Below, piece after piece: positions 1 to 8,478 of a stretch of DNA of 64,000 bases. The position numbers and the translations under genes are program-made. The stretch is from Lachnospiraceae bacterium UBA4631 (GTDB lineage: Bacteria > Bacillota > Clostridia > Lachnospirales > Lachnospiraceae): positions 98,733 to 162,732 of the forward strand of contig DHMX01000015.1 of assembly GCA_002406015.1 (NCBI GenBank), read 5' to 3'. Within the stretch, counting starts at the first letter, position 1, and every line of letters starts with the position of its first letter. The notes beneath the pieces are model-generated. The model had not been told where the DNA came from, did not search any database, and was given only the letters and a program-made list of their open reading frames with translations.

Positions 1-2
1 CG

Positions 3-773
3 GTTGCAGGCGGAATCGGAATCCATATGCTTCATAATTATCAAGAGCTGAAGCAGCAGGCAGAAACAGTTGTGGTTTCCGCAAATGAGCAAATGGAATC
101 CGTAGAAAAACTGTTAAATGACCCGGAATTTTTTGACGATACAGACCAGATTGCTAAAACAGAGGCTTTGGATAATATAAATGCATTAAGTGGCTTAGAA
201 GCTTCGGCAGATATAAATGCGTTAAACAGCTTGGAACCCTCGGATGATGTAACATCTGCGGTTATCCGGTTTCATGTGCGTGCAAATTCCGATTCAGATG
301 AGGACCAGGCATTGAAGCTTCTGGTGCGGGACGGTATCTTGGAAATGCTGGGATCGGAGCTTGCAGAGGCAAAGGATAAGGACGAAGCAAGGAGCATCAT
401 GGAGAAAAAGCTGACGGAAATAGAGCGTACCGGAAAAGCCATTGTGCAGGCAGCAGGCTATGATTATGAGGTACATGCATATCTGACAACAGAAGAATTT
501 CCAATGAAATCCTATGGAGATTTACTGTTCCCGGCGGGCGAATATGAGGCATTGCGGGTAGATATTGGCAAGCAGGAGGGAGCAAACTGGTGGTGCGTAA
601 TGTATCCGGGACTGTGCTTTGTAGACGCAACCGGAGGAATCGTTGCGGAAAACGGCAAAGAAGAACTGGAGCAGATATTAACACCGGAGGAATATCGGGA
701 GTTATTATTATATCCGGAGGAGGATACGAAAATAGAATACCGGAGTCTTTTGTGGGACTGGCTGAGTCAGTGA
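3..773 (+). CDS. spoIIR: Stage II sporulation protein R (5' end cut by window edge)
   Basis: SpoIIR is made in the forespore and secreted into the space between the two sporangial membranes. There it triggers SpoIIGA to process pro-sigma-E in the mother cell. The conserved core lies in the second half: VIRFHVRANSDSDEDQ at about residues 79-94 counted from the Met at 27, then EFPMKSYGDLLFPAGEY and WWCVMYPGLCF. The frame is open to base 3 and encodes a short Gly/Ile-rich stretch before that Met. The Met is therefore probably internal, and the usual N-terminal membrane segment lies outside the window. An acidic insert with two similar ALxxLEx(S/P)xD segments precedes the core. A vegetative-type promoter follows the gene, so ddl need not depend on it. 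The family call is firm; the true start cannot be seen. Confidence 0.9.
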   Translation, partial: VAGGIGIHMLHNYQELKQQAETVVVSANEQMESVEKLLNDPEFFDDTDQIAKTEALDNINALSGLEASADINALNSLEPSDDVTSAVIRFHVRANSDSDEDQALKLLVRDGILEMLGSELAEAKDKDEARSIMEKKLTEIERTGKAIVQAAGYDYEVHAYLTTEEFPMKSYGDLLFPAGEYEALRVDIGKQEGANWWCVMYPGLCFVDATGGIVAENGKEELEQILTPEEYRELLLYPEEDTKIEYRSLLWDWLSQ

Positions 774-778
774 ATCTC

Positions 779-807
779 TTTACATCTTCTTCCGGTTGCG
801 ATATACT
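779..807 (+). promoter_or_regulatory. Promoter for ddl operon
   Basis: TTTACA at 779-784 and TATACT at 802-807 are separated by 17 bp, a good match to a housekeeping sigma promoter. It lies just after the spoIIR stop codon and about 85 bp before ddl. Confidence 0.55.
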
Positions 808-892
808 AAAACATAATGCGTCTTTTGATATGAGTGACGTATCGATGAAGTTCAGAATACAATGAATAGAAAACGAAAGAAGGATAAAAGCC

Positions 893-1951
893 ATGAGTAA
901 AAAGACCATAGCGGTACTATTTGGAGGACAGTCTTCCGAGCATGAGGTATCCTGTGTATCTGTAATTACAATTATCAATGCAATTAATCAGGAAGCATAT
1001 GAAACGGTATTAATCGGTATTACAAAGGAAGGACACTGGCTGCACGTAGACTCTAAGGAAGCAATTCTTGACGGAAGCTGGAAGAATGGTGAGGAAACGG
1101 CTATTATTTCGCCGGATGCCACCAAGAAGGAGATTGTATGCATATCGAAGAAGGGAGTTCGGACAATTCCTGTGGATGTTGTATTCCCGGTATTGCATGG
1201 ATTATACGGAGAAGACGGAACTGTACAGGGCTTATTGGAAATGGCTCAAATTCCGTATGTGGGATGCGGAGTTATTGCTTCAGCACTCGGTATGGATAAA
1301 TTATATGCAAAAATTGTTGTGGACACCTTGGGAATTTCGCAGGCGGAATATGTTCCGGTACGCAAGCATGAACTGGAGCAGATGGATGCCGCAGTAGAAA
1401 AGGTAGAAGCGAAGCTTGCATATCCGGTATTTGTAAAGCCGTCAAATGCAGGCTCATCAAAAGGAATATCCAAGGCACATAATCGGGAAGAGCTGGAACG
1501 TGCCTTGTTGGAGGCAGCCAAGCATGATGTTAAGATTCTGGTAGAGAGAACCATTATCGGAAGAGAACTGGAATGTGCTGTGCTGGGCGGTACAGAGGTA
1601 CAGGCAGCAGGTGTTGGTGAGATTTTATCTGCGGCTGAATTTTATGACTATGAAGCAAAATACCATGATGCCGCATCAAAGACTGTGATAGACCCTGAAC
1701 TGCCGGAGGGAAAACGAGAAGAAATCCGAGACGCAGCCGTAAAGATTTTCCGGGCATTAGACGGATACGGACTGGCAAGAGTTGATTTCTTTTTGGAGAA
1801 GGATACCAATCGGGTGATATTTAATGAGATTAATACCCTTCCCGGATTTACGAGTATCAGTATGTATCCGATGCTGTGGGAGGCACAGGGAATGGATGTG
1901 CCGACATTGGTAGAGACACAGATTCAACTGGCATATGAGAGAAGAAGGTAG
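893..1951 (+). CDS. ddl: D-alanine--D-alanine ligase
   Basis: This ATP-grasp enzyme joins two D-alanines in the cytoplasm for peptidoglycan precursor synthesis. The 352 residues are the usual length. Visible family motifs are LFGGQSSEHEVS at the N-terminus, KPSNAGSSKGISK (ATP-grasp loop), FYDYEAKY, RVDFFL, and NEINTLPGFTSISMYP (Mg2+ and substrate site). The FYDYEAKY segment is as in ordinary D-Ala-D-Ala ligases rather than the Van-type D-Lac or D-Ser ligases. The start is supported by AAGAAGGA upstream of the ATG. The stop codon lies only 4 bases before the preferred murI start, so the two are translated from one message and supply consecutive wall-precursor steps (D-amino acids and dipeptide). 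Confidence 0.95.
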   Translation: MSKKTIAVLFGGQSSEHEVSCVSVITIINAINQEAYETVLIGITKEGHWLHVDSKEAILDGSWKNGEETAIISPDATKKEIVCISKKGVRTIPVDVVFPVLHGLYGEDGTVQGLLEMAQIPYVGCGVIASALGMDKLYAKIVVDTLGISQAEYVPVRKHELEQMDAAVEKVEAKLAYPVFVKPSNAGSSKGISKAHNREELERALLEAAKHDVKILVERTIIGRELECAVLGGTEVQAAGVGEILSAAEFYDYEAKYHDAASKTVIDPELPEGKREEIRDAAVKIFRALDGYGLARVDFFLEKDTNRVIFNEINTLPGFTSISMYPMLWEAQGMDVPTLVETQIQLAYERRR

Positions 1952-1955
1952 AAGT

Positions 1956-2768
1956 ATGAAGCAGACACAGGCACCAATCGGGGTCTTTGATTCCGGTGTA
2001 GGAGGACTGACGGTAGTCAAGGAAATTATGCGGCAGCTTCCTGAGGAAAACATGATATATTTTGGTGATACCGCAAGAGTGCCGTATGGCTCTAAGTCGA
2101 AAAATACAGTTCTCAAGTATTCAAGGCAGATTGTAAGATTTCTGACGGAGCATCAGGTAAAGGCAATTGTAATTGCGTGTAATACGGCAAGTGCATTGGC
2201 ATTAGATGAGATTCGGAGTGAGATTGAGATTCCGATTATGGGAGTTGTAGAGCCGGGAGCCAGAATGGCGGCAGAAAGCACCAAAACTAACTCCATAGGA
2301 ATCATTGCAACGGAAAGTACCATTAAGAGTGGGATTTATTCCAAATTTCTGCGTAAGCTGAATCCGGAGCTGACGGTAGTATCCAGAGCGTGTCCGTTGT
2401 TTGTACCATTGGTGGAGGAAGGGCTTCTGGAGGACAGAATTACAGATGATGTAATAGAACGGTATCTGCATGAATTAAAGGAGTATGGAATTGATTCCCT
2501 GATTCTGGGATGTACGCATTATCCGTTAATTCGAAATGCAATCGGCAGATATATGGGGCCGGAGGTAACCCTTATCAATCCGGCATACGAAACAGCAAAG
2601 AGCCTGAAGGTATTGCTGGCAGAGAAACAGCTATTAAATCGTTCCGGAGAGCTGGCAACCTATGAATACTATGTCAGTGACGGTGTAGACAAATTCTGTA
2701 CCTTTGCAGACAGGGTGCTGCCTTGTGATGTGGAACGGGTGAAAGTGGTTGATATAGAGAGCTACTAA
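1956..2768 (+). CDS. murI: Glutamate racemase
   Basis: MurI interconverts L- and D-glutamate without cofactor and supplies D-Glu to MurD. The 270-residue protein has the N-terminal signature IGVFDSGVGGLTVVKEI and both catalytic cysteines, Cys75 in ACNTASA and Cys186 in GCTHYP. I chose the ATG at 1956, which follows GAAGAAGG, rather than the in-frame ATG at 1935 that lies inside ddl. The gene is the second of the ddl-murI pair. A DUF1934 gene follows after about 20 bases, so transcription probably continues through all four genes to the terminator at 3868. Confidence 0.95.
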   Translation: MKQTQAPIGVFDSGVGGLTVVKEIMRQLPEENMIYFGDTARVPYGSKSKNTVLKYSRQIVRFLTEHQVKAIVIACNTASALALDEIRSEIEIPIMGVVEPGARMAAESTKTNSIGIIATESTIKSGIYSKFLRKLNPELTVVSRACPLFVPLVEEGLLEDRITDDVIERYLHELKEYGIDSLILGCTHYPLIRNAIGRYMGPEVTLINPAYETAKSLKVLLAEKQLLNRSGELATYEYYVSDGVDKFCTFADRVLPCDVERVKVVDIESY

Positions 2769-2789
2769 GGAATAGGATTGGGTGCAGGT

Positions 2790-3212
2790 ATGACAAAACA
2801 GGTATTAGTATCTATTACCGGAAATCAACTGGCAGAAGGGGAACAGGACAGCATTGAGTTGGTAACGGTGGCAAATTATTATAAGCGGAACGGACACCAT
2901 TTTGTGATATACGAGGAGGTGCCGGAGGATACACAAGAGGTCATAAAGAATACATTAAAGTTCGATGAGACATTTTTCCAAATGACGAAAAAGGGAGCGG
3001 TAAATTCCCAGATGTATTTCAGCCCGCAGGAAGAAAATGTGACCTATTATACAACCCCGGCAGGACCGATGACGATTAACATTACAACCATGGACTATTC
3101 CTTGGAGGAATCAGAAGATTATATCCAGATATATATTCGATACGTTCTGGACATTAATTACGGCTATTCGTCAGAAAATGATATTCTGATTCGAATTGCA
3201 TCCCGGAAGTAA
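2790..3212 (+). CDS. DUF1934 family protein
   Basis: A small cytoplasmic protein of 140 residues with no signal peptide or membrane segment. Its pattern matches the DUF1934 (YwiB-like, calycin-type beta-barrel) family: an N-terminal VLVSITGNQ strand, a central GAVNSQMYFSPQE, and TTPAGPMTINITTMDYS leading to a C-terminal YVLDINYGYSSEN strand. The biochemical function of the family is not established. An alternative TTG start at 2778 would add four residues; AGGAATAGG upstream could serve either. It sits between murI and a methyltransferase gene with short gaps, so it is probably co-transcribed with wall-precursor genes. Confidence 0.75.
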   Translation: MTKQVLVSITGNQLAEGEQDSIELVTVANYYKRNGHHFVIYEEVPEDTQEVIKNTLKFDETFFQMTKKGAVNSQMYFSPQEENVTYYTTPAGPMTINITTMDYSLEESEDYIQIYIRYVLDINYGYSSENDILIRIASRK

Positions 3213-3237
3213 GGAACAGGAAGGCAGGGGAGTCGGA

Positions 3238-3855
3238 ATGCTGGAATACAGCTATGAAAAAATGTATGACGCATTTTTAGGAATTGATACAAAGGATGAA
3301 GACTGGGACGAGGAAGGCATTCCGGAGGAATATAATCGTTACGAGGTCACACCTTATGATGCCTTAAGCGTTACGTGTGAACGACTGCACATTAAGCCTA
3401 CAGACTGTGTAGTAGATTTCGGGTGCGGAAAAGGCAGGATTTTGTTTTTCTTTAATCATTATTATCTGTGTAAGGTCAAGGGAATCGAGATAGACCCGGT
3501 ACTGTATCAGCAGCTTGAGGACAATAAGGCATACTATTCTGTACGTTTTCATGAGCGGGAATCCATGATACAGCTATACCATATGAAGGCAGAGGACTAT
3601 AAGATTTCAAAGGAAGATAATATCTTTTATTTCTTTAATCCATGTGCTCCGGAGCATTTTGCTAAAATATTGGAAAACATAGTGCTGTCAATCGAAGAAT
3701 CAGCCAGAGTTGTGACATTGATTTTATATTACATATCGGATGATTACTTACAGATAATTCGGGAAATGCAATGGAAGCAGAAACGACTTATCCGCCTTCC
3801 GGGGTATTTAGAGGATACGGATGAGAAAATGTATGTGTTCCAGAATCCGATTTGA
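3238..3855 (+). CDS. SAM-dependent methyltransferase, substrate unknown
   Basis: A 205-residue class I Rossmann methyltransferase. SAM-binding motif I is VVDFGCGKGRILFFF, followed by an acidic residue at the end of the next strand (KGIEIDP). A post-motif segment, FYFFNPC, lies near residue 130. No target-recognition domain is visible, so the substrate (protein, RNA or small molecule) cannot be told. The ATG at 3238 follows AGGCAGGGG. An in-frame TTG at 3196 overlaps the previous gene and has no better ribosome site. This is the last gene of the ddl-murI operon, ending 12 bases before a strong terminator. Confidence 0.75.
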   Translation: MLEYSYEKMYDAFLGIDTKDEDWDEEGIPEEYNRYEVTPYDALSVTCERLHIKPTDCVVDFGCGKGRILFFFNHYYLCKVKGIEIDPVLYQQLEDNKAYYSVRFHERESMIQLYHMKAEDYKISKEDNIFYFFNPCAPEHFAKILENIVLSIEESARVVTLILYYISDDYLQIIREMQWKQKRLIRLPGYLEDTDEKMYVFQNPI

Positions 3856-3867
3856 TTTAAGATGTGG

Positions 3868-3903
3868 AAAAAGGCTTCAACCCTATTGGGCGAAGCCTTT
3901 TTT
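3868..3903. terminator. Bidirectional intrinsic terminator
   Basis: A perfect 11-bp inverted repeat (AAAAAGGCTTC / GAAGCCTTTTT) with a 13-base loop is flanked by A-runs and T-runs. It can end the ddl operon on the plus strand and the malQ-plsC operon on the minus strand. Confidence 0.9.
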
Positions 3904-3905
3904 CC

Positions 3906-4469
3906 TTACTTCGTAATTTTCTTAGCAGCCTCCTTTTGAGCCTTTTCACGAGCCTTGGCAGCCTTTTGAGCCTCTTTGTTCTGCTCCTCCTCTGCCATAA
4001 TCTTCTGATACTCACTTTGCTTCTTACGAAGCTTTGCACCCCAGCTTGACTTCTTCTTTTCATCAGCAGGAGCAACCTTGCCGCGGACATTCTTAACACT
4101 GACAATATAAATGCCGCTGACCATTGCTTTTACCTCACCCTTAGTAGGAAGTTCGTCAAAAATACCGTCATCCGCAATCAAGGTTAAGATTTGCGGACCA
4201 ACCTTTGCCTTTACAACCGGAAGCTTGGAGTTCTGATACCGCTTTGGTGTCTGCTCCATAACCACCTTTGGAAGCTTGGCATCCTTCATTTTCATAAATT
4301 TCTTATCAATGATTAGCATAGTTACCGGCTGAGCGGCGGCCATCATTTGTTCCTTTTGTGCCATCTGCTTTTTCTGCATACTCTGTCCCCAGAAGTACAA
4401 TGCAACCATAACGCCGATTGCTACAACCAGGACTATTCCTACAATAATCCAAGGATTGATAGGATTCAT
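3906..4469 (-). CDS. Small membrane-anchored protein, unknown function
   Basis: I do not recognise a family. The 187-residue product has one N-terminal hydrophobic segment (residues about 7-28, ending VALYFWGQ) and then a Lys/Met/Gln-rich helix. A folded core of about 85 residues includes VTMLIIDKKFMKMKDA and GPQILTLIADDGIF. The C-terminal tail from about residue 135 is highly charged (Lys/Ala/Glu) and probably coiled-coil. No signal cleavage motif is evident, so the protein should remain anchored with the core on one face of the membrane. The start follows AAGGAGGGAATTCT. It is the last gene on the minus strand after malQ and plsC. It may be envelope-related, but nothing in the sequence proves that. 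Confidence 0.6.
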   Translation of the reverse strand: MNPINPWIIVGIVLVVAIGVMVALYFWGQSMQKKQMAQKEQMMAAAQPVTMLIIDKKFMKMKDAKLPKVVMEQTPKRYQNSKLPVVKAKVGPQILTLIADDGIFDELPTKGEVKAMVSGIYIVSVKNVRGKVAPADEKKKSSWGAKLRKKQSEYQKIMAEEEQNKEAQKAAKAREKAQKEAAKKITK

Positions 4470-4521
4470 AGAATTCCCTCCTTTTGTTCTGTTTTATTAA
4501 GCTTCATTTCTCTTTGCTTTC

Positions 4522-5256
4522 TTACTTATTTGCTTCATATAATTCTTTTACAAATTGCTGGGTATAAGCTCCCAGATGCTTTTTATCCTCTGGAGAAAGC
4601 TCCTCCAGATAAATCGGCTTTCCATATGCAACGGTCAGCGTTCCCTTTGTGAGCTTCAGACCCGGATTGTTTTCTAAGCAATCGTCTGTGCCGATGACGG
4701 CAACCGGAACAATCGGTGCATTCGCCTTGGTTGCAATCTTAAGACTTCCGTCCTTAAACGGTTTCATTTCTTCCTCATGTCCTCTGGTGCCTTCCGGACA
4801 GATTGCCATTGAGCAGCCAACCGAAATATGTTCGGCTCCATCGTTCATGCTTTTGATAGCCGACTTAATGTTCGCACGATCCAGAAATACGCATCCAATG
4901 TCACACATCCAAAGTCCCAGAAGCGGTACCTTCTTTAACTCTGTCTTAGAAACAAAGCCAACCGGAACACCGACAGTTGTCTGTATCAGGAGAATATCCA
5001 GATTACTTCTGTGGTTGCTGACAAAGAGTACCGGAGTATCAGTCGGAATATGCTCGGTACCGACTGCCTGTGTATGGATACCGGCAATCCAGAATACCGT
5101 TCGGAATGCCCAGCGTATAACCTTGTGGGATACACGATATTTTGTCATTGGCTTTTTCTTTCCGATAAGCCATAGTACCAAATGCAACGGCATGGAAAGA
5201 ATTAAAAATAATGCCACAAATATCAAAACTAAAATTGTGCGGATATTTATTTTCAT
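4522..5256 (-). CDS. plsC: 1-acyl-sn-glycerol-3-phosphate acyltransferase
   Basis: PlsC transfers an acyl chain to lysophosphatidate to give phosphatidate, the phospholipid precursor, at the inner face of the membrane. The 244-residue protein has an N-terminal membrane segment (about residues 8-30), the catalytic NHRSNLD box (His82, Asp87), and the PEGTRG glycerophosphate-binding box at residue 154. These are the standard family landmarks at the expected spacing. It starts 9 bases after the malQ stop codon behind TTAGGAG, so the pair is probably one transcript. Which acyl donor (ACP or CoA) is used cannot be told from sequence. Confidence 0.88.
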   Translation of the reverse strand: MKINIRTILVLIFVALFLILSMPLHLVLWLIGKKKPMTKYRVSHKVIRWAFRTVFWIAGIHTQAVGTEHIPTDTPVLFVSNHRSNLDILLIQTTVGVPVGFVSKTELKKVPLLGLWMCDIGCVFLDRANIKSAIKSMNDGAEHISVGCSMAICPEGTRGHEEEMKPFKDGSLKIATKANAPIVPVAVIGTDDCLENNPGLKLTKGTLTVAYGKPIYLEELSPEDKKHLGAYTQQFVKELYEANK

Positions 5257-5265
5257 AAAAAACTC

Positions 5266-6798
5266 CTAACGACCATACAATTTTGCGGTTTCATATAATC
5301 TTTCTGTTAATTTATCATTTAAATCGGCATCTGTAAACCGCCAGCTCCAGTTTCCTTCCGCTTTACCCGGAGTATTTAATCTTGCCCATGAATCCAGACA
5401 CAGGACATCCTGCATTGGTACAATTGCCATGTTGGCAACGGAGGAGAAGCAGGCACGAATCATAACCCAGCAAATATCACTGGCATCGGTACTGAAATAA
5501 CGACGCAGCTTATCGCGGGAAGCCTCAAATGCCTTTTGATACCAGCCAAGTGTTGTATCATTATCATGTGTACCGGTATAACATACACAATTTCTGGTGA
5601 AGTTATGAGGCAGGAACAGATTTTCTTCCGGATTTTCAAATGCAAACTGAAGAATCTTCATACCCGGCAGACTGAACTTATCCCGAAGCTCAATTACGGA
5701 ATGGTCGATTTCACCCAAATCCTCTGCAATAATCGGAAGGTTATAACCCAAGGTAGCTTCCAGAGTTGTGAAGAAATTCACACCCGGAGCATCCTCCCAT
5801 TTTCCGTGAATGGCGGTGTCATCCCCATAAGGAACTGCCCAATATTTATCAAAGCCTCTGAAATGGTCTATCCGGAGGAAGTCCGTCAGAGTCAACTGAT
5901 ACCGGATACGGTCTATCCACCACTGATAACCGGTCTTGGTATGATTCTTCCAATTATATAGCGGATTGCCCCACAACTGACCGGTTGCACTGAAATAGTC
6001 AGGCGGTACACCGGCAACCACAGTCGGATAACCCATGGAATCTAACTTAAACAGACTTGGATTTCTCCATACGTCTACACTATCCCATGCTACAAAGATA
6101 GGAATATCACCGACAATCTTAATGCCCTTATCATTCGCATATTTTTTAACCGCTGACCAGTCATGATAGAACAGGAACTGAATGAACTTATAATAGCCCA
6201 TTTCCTTTTCTAAGGTTTTAATCCAGGTAGCCCGCTGCTTTGCAGTAGGATTCTTTAAGGAATCTTCCCAGAGATACCAAGGGGCTCCCTGATGATAATC
6301 CTTGCCTGCCATAAAGAGGGCATAATCCTCCAGCCAGAACGAAGTGTCGCAGAAGGTCTGATATTGATTCATCAAATCTTCATTGCCGGTAAATCCATCA
6401 GCAATGGAATCATCCGTAAAACGCTCATATGCGGTATGCAACAATGCTGTTTTGAAGGAGATTAACGAGCCGTAATCAATCTGAACCGGATTCCATGCAG
6501 GCATATTGGTAAAATCACTATCATACAGAAGGTTCACCTGCTTTAAGAAATCAATACTAATAATCAGTGGTTGTCCCGCAAAGGAAGAAAACGGCTGATA
6601 CGGAGAATCGCCGAAGCCTGTATGTCCAAGCGGTAATACCTGCCAGAGATTCAGACCGGATTTTTCCAGAAAGTCAATGAAACGATAAGCACCGTTTCCT
6701 AAATCACCGATACCGTAAGGACCGGGAAAAGAAGTAGGGTGTGCCAGAATACCGGCATATTTTTCAATGGGGGTTTCTGCACCAGTTATATTTGTCAT
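5266..6798 (-). CDS. malQ: 4-alpha-glucanotransferase (amylomaltase, GH77)
   Basis: MalQ moves alpha-1,4-glucan segments between maltodextrins, releasing glucose and longer chains that phosphorylase can shorten. The 510-residue protein has the GH77 landmarks: HPTSFPGPYGIGDLG near the N-terminus, LGHTGFGDSPYQPFS, the nucleophile Asp311 in LRIDHFRGF, the acid Glu359 in IIAEDLG, and Asp412 in TGTHDNDT. An in-frame ATG at 6816 is the first codon of a stretch that itself contains the AGGAGG ribosome site, so the real start is the ATG at 6798, nine bases after it. A vegetative promoter lies upstream. With glgP about 8 kb away it forms the glycogen/maltodextrin-use capacity of this region. Confidence 0.95.
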   Translation of the reverse strand: MTNITGAETPIEKYAGILAHPTSFPGPYGIGDLGNGAYRFIDFLEKSGLNLWQVLPLGHTGFGDSPYQPFSSFAGQPLIISIDFLKQVNLLYDSDFTNMPAWNPVQIDYGSLISFKTALLHTAYERFTDDSIADGFTGNEDLMNQYQTFCDTSFWLEDYALFMAGKDYHQGAPWYLWEDSLKNPTAKQRATWIKTLEKEMGYYKFIQFLFYHDWSAVKKYANDKGIKIVGDIPIFVAWDSVDVWRNPSLFKLDSMGYPTVVAGVPPDYFSATGQLWGNPLYNWKNHTKTGYQWWIDRIRYQLTLTDFLRIDHFRGFDKYWAVPYGDDTAIHGKWEDAPGVNFFTTLEATLGYNLPIIAEDLGEIDHSVIELRDKFSLPGMKILQFAFENPEENLFLPHNFTRNCVCYTGTHDNDTTLGWYQKAFEASRDKLRRYFSTDASDICWVMIRACFSSVANMAIVPMQDVLCLDSWARLNTPGKAEGNWSWRFTDADLNDKLTERLYETAKLYGR

Positions 6799-6836
6799 TG
6801 AATAAGTCCTCCTCATATAATTGTCACAACTTATTT

Positions 6837-6865
6837 ATTATACAGAATTAATATAGAAAAAACAA
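6837..6865 (-). promoter_or_regulatory. Promoter for malQ-plsC operon
   Basis: On the minus strand TTGTTT (complement of 6860-6865) and TATAAT (complement of 6837-6842) are 17 bp apart, about 38 bp before the malQ start. The cellobiose phosphorylase promoter has the same -35 and -10 hexamers. Confidence 0.7.
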
Positions 6866-6898
6866 TTACTTTTGCACAATCTTTTCTGGGATAAGGTA

Positions 6899-6927
6899 TT
6901 GACAAATATAGCAAGAATCAGTAGAAT
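6899..6927 (+). promoter_or_regulatory. Promoter for small DUF4870-like gene
   Basis: Consensus TTGACA (6899-6904), 17-bp spacer, TAGAAT (6922-6927), about 50 bp before the ATG at 6979. It is divergent from the malQ promoter. Confidence 0.75.
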
Positions 6928-6978
6928 GAATTTGTATTTGTTTGAATGCAAGAATAATTGTAGGAGAGGAGAGGAAGT

Positions 6979-7239
6979 ATGAACAGTAAAACAGCTAAGA
7001 TTCTCAGTTATATTACATGGGTTGGTTGGTTAGTTTCATTCTTATCAGGAGATAAAGAAAATGATCCGGGACTGAAGCAGCATTTGAATCAGGCTTTAAT
7101 CTGCAACATTGCAGCTATTATTCCTATCGGTATTACACAGCTTGCAGCAGCAATCTTCGGTATCTGGGGATTAATTAAGGCTATTTCAGATGATGACGAA
7201 CCATTGCCATTGATTGGTACTTGGACAATTATTAAATAA
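6979..7239 (+). CDS. Small DUF4870/Tic20-like membrane protein
   Basis: An 86-residue protein with two or three hydrophobic segments: ILSYITWVGWLVSFL near the start and an Ala/Ile-rich pair at about residues 40-67. A conserved-looking DPGLKQHLNQAL lies between them. The order, with an amphipathic HLNQ helix preceding two membrane spans, resembles the DUF4870 family. The function is unknown. It has its own consensus promoter, a strong ribosome site (GGAGAGGAGAGGAAG) and its own terminator, so it is a single-gene transcript that is probably well expressed. Confidence 0.7.
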   Translation: MNSKTAKILSYITWVGWLVSFLSGDKENDPGLKQHLNQALICNIAAIIPIGITQLAAAIFGIWGLIKAISDDDEPLPLIGTWTIIK

Positions 7240-7250
7240 TAGTACTTATG

Positions 7251-7290
7251 AAATAAAGCGGGGTTGGAATGAATCAACTCCGCTTTATTT
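7251..7290 (+). terminator. Intrinsic terminator
   Basis: A 16-bp stem (AAATAAAGCGGGGTTG pairing with CAACTCCGCTTTATTT, one G-U pair) and an 8-base loop, 12 bases after the small membrane-protein gene. The 3' arm ends in TTTATTT. Confidence 0.8.
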
Positions 7291-7368
7291 CGTTATACTT
7301 ATATATAGAAGAATATAATATATAGAAAAAACAAAGGAATTGGTAAAACAGAGGAGGAACTTGCACAC

Positions 7369-7749
7369 ATGGCAAAGCGGAATACATCAGGCAGGGGAAA
7401 AAAAGAAAAGGCATATCAGTTAAGCACAAATGAACAGATTAAGCGGGCAGAAAAGCAGGCATTTTTTGCTTGTGTAGCGTCAATTGCCGGCTTGCCGATG
7501 GCATTGATTGGCTTTGGTATGGTGCTGGGAATCGCGGGATTAATCATGGGCTGGAAAGCAAAAAGACCGGATGGAAAACGTCCGGTAGGGGCAAAGGTAG
7601 CAATTGTAGCGGGAATTTTAAGTATCATTGTCGGGATTCCGGGCTGGATTGTGATATACGGAACCTATATCAATCCCGATTCCGCATTTGTCCAAAATCT
7701 GGTAAATACAATATTTGGAATAGAAAATCTGATTCTTGTGCAACCATAA
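7369..7749 (+). CDS. Small two-span membrane protein (DUF4190-like)
   Basis: A 126-residue protein. Its Lys/Arg-rich N-terminus (about residues 1-28) is followed by two hydrophobic hairpin segments, roughly residues 30-62 and 72-100. Gly-rich turns and a basic KAKRPDGKRPVGAK loop lie between them. The Gly-rich two-span pattern is like DUF4190 proteins, but I would not assign a function. The start has AGAGGAGG upstream. The gene ends 38 bases before the HAD phosphatase gene and may share its transcript. Confidence 0.65.
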   Translation: MAKRNTSGRGKKEKAYQLSTNEQIKRAEKQAFFACVASIAGLPMALIGFGMVLGIAGLIMGWKAKRPDGKRPVGAKVAIVAGILSIIVGIPGWIVIYGTYINPDSAFVQNLVNTIFGIENLILVQP

Positions 7750-7787
7750 ATAAAAAGCAAAGAAAGAGAAAAGGAAAAAGAGAGAAG

Positions 7788-8435
7788 ATGAAACAGACAA
7801 AGGGTATATTATTTGACTTGGACGGTACGCTATGGGATTCCAGCCGACAGGTGGCAGAATCATGGCAGGAAGTATTAGAGCAGCAGCCGGATGTGACACG
7901 CAAGATTACCGTTGAAGATATACAGGGCTTTATGGGATTGCCGATGGATGAAATCGGAAGAAGATGCTTTGAAGGACAGGGACTTTCCAAGGAACGGATT
8001 GCCGAGATTATGAAGGCATGTGAGGAGTATGAAAACGAATACATCCGTATGCATGGCGGCATATTGTTCCCACATCTGGAAGAGGTGCTGAAGGAGCTTT
8101 CCGGACAGTATTTTCTTGCGATTGTCAGTAATTGCCAGGTGGGTTATATCGAAGCTTTTTTAGAGCATCATAAGCTGGGTGCCTATTTTGATGATTTTGA
8201 GAGCTTTGGCAATACCGGACTGCAAAAAGGTGATAATATAAAACTGGTGTGTGACAGAAACCATCTGACACAGGCAGTCTATCTCGGAGATATTCAGGGC
8301 GATTATGATTCCGCCTGCAAGGCAGGGATACCGTTTATTCTGGCAGGCTATGGATTTGGCGAGGTAAATGCACAGGTGCCGGTTATACAGAGTCTTAAGG
8401 AATTAAGGGAAACGGCAGCCGCCATATTAGATTAG
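7788..8435 (+). CDS. HAD-superfamily hydrolase (phosphatase)
   Basis: A 215-residue haloacid-dehalogenase-like protein. Motif I is GILFDLDGTLWDSS with nucleophile Asp10 and acid/base Asp12. Motif II is AIVSNCQ, motif III the Lys in the LQKGDNIK region, and motif IV YLGDIQGDYDSACKAG. A helical cap of about 70 residues after motif I places it with phosphoglycolate-phosphatase/beta-phosphoglucomutase-type HADs. The substrate cannot be inferred. The open frame runs far upstream, but the ATG at 7788 follows AAAGAGAGAAG and begins exactly where HAD homology begins. The thioesterase gene follows after about 40 bases. Confidence 0.85.
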   Translation: MKQTKGILFDLDGTLWDSSRQVAESWQEVLEQQPDVTRKITVEDIQGFMGLPMDEIGRRCFEGQGLSKERIAEIMKACEEYENEYIRMHGGILFPHLEEVLKELSGQYFLAIVSNCQVGYIEAFLEHHKLGAYFDDFESFGNTGLQKGDNIKLVCDRNHLTQAVYLGDIQGDYDSACKAGIPFILAGYGFGEVNAQVPVIQSLKELRETAAAILD

Positions 8436-8478
8436 ATAAAGAACCGAAATGACAGGACACAGGGGAGAAGAAGCGGAT

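Noticed and set aside
4649..5269. Plus-strand frame of 206 codons opposite plsC
   Set aside because: plsC has all catalytic motifs on the minus strand; the opposite frame has no recognisable features or ribosome site.
7470..7787. Upstream extension of the HAD phosphatase frame
   Set aside because: It overlaps the small membrane-protein gene in another frame, and HAD homology and the ribosome site begin at 7788.
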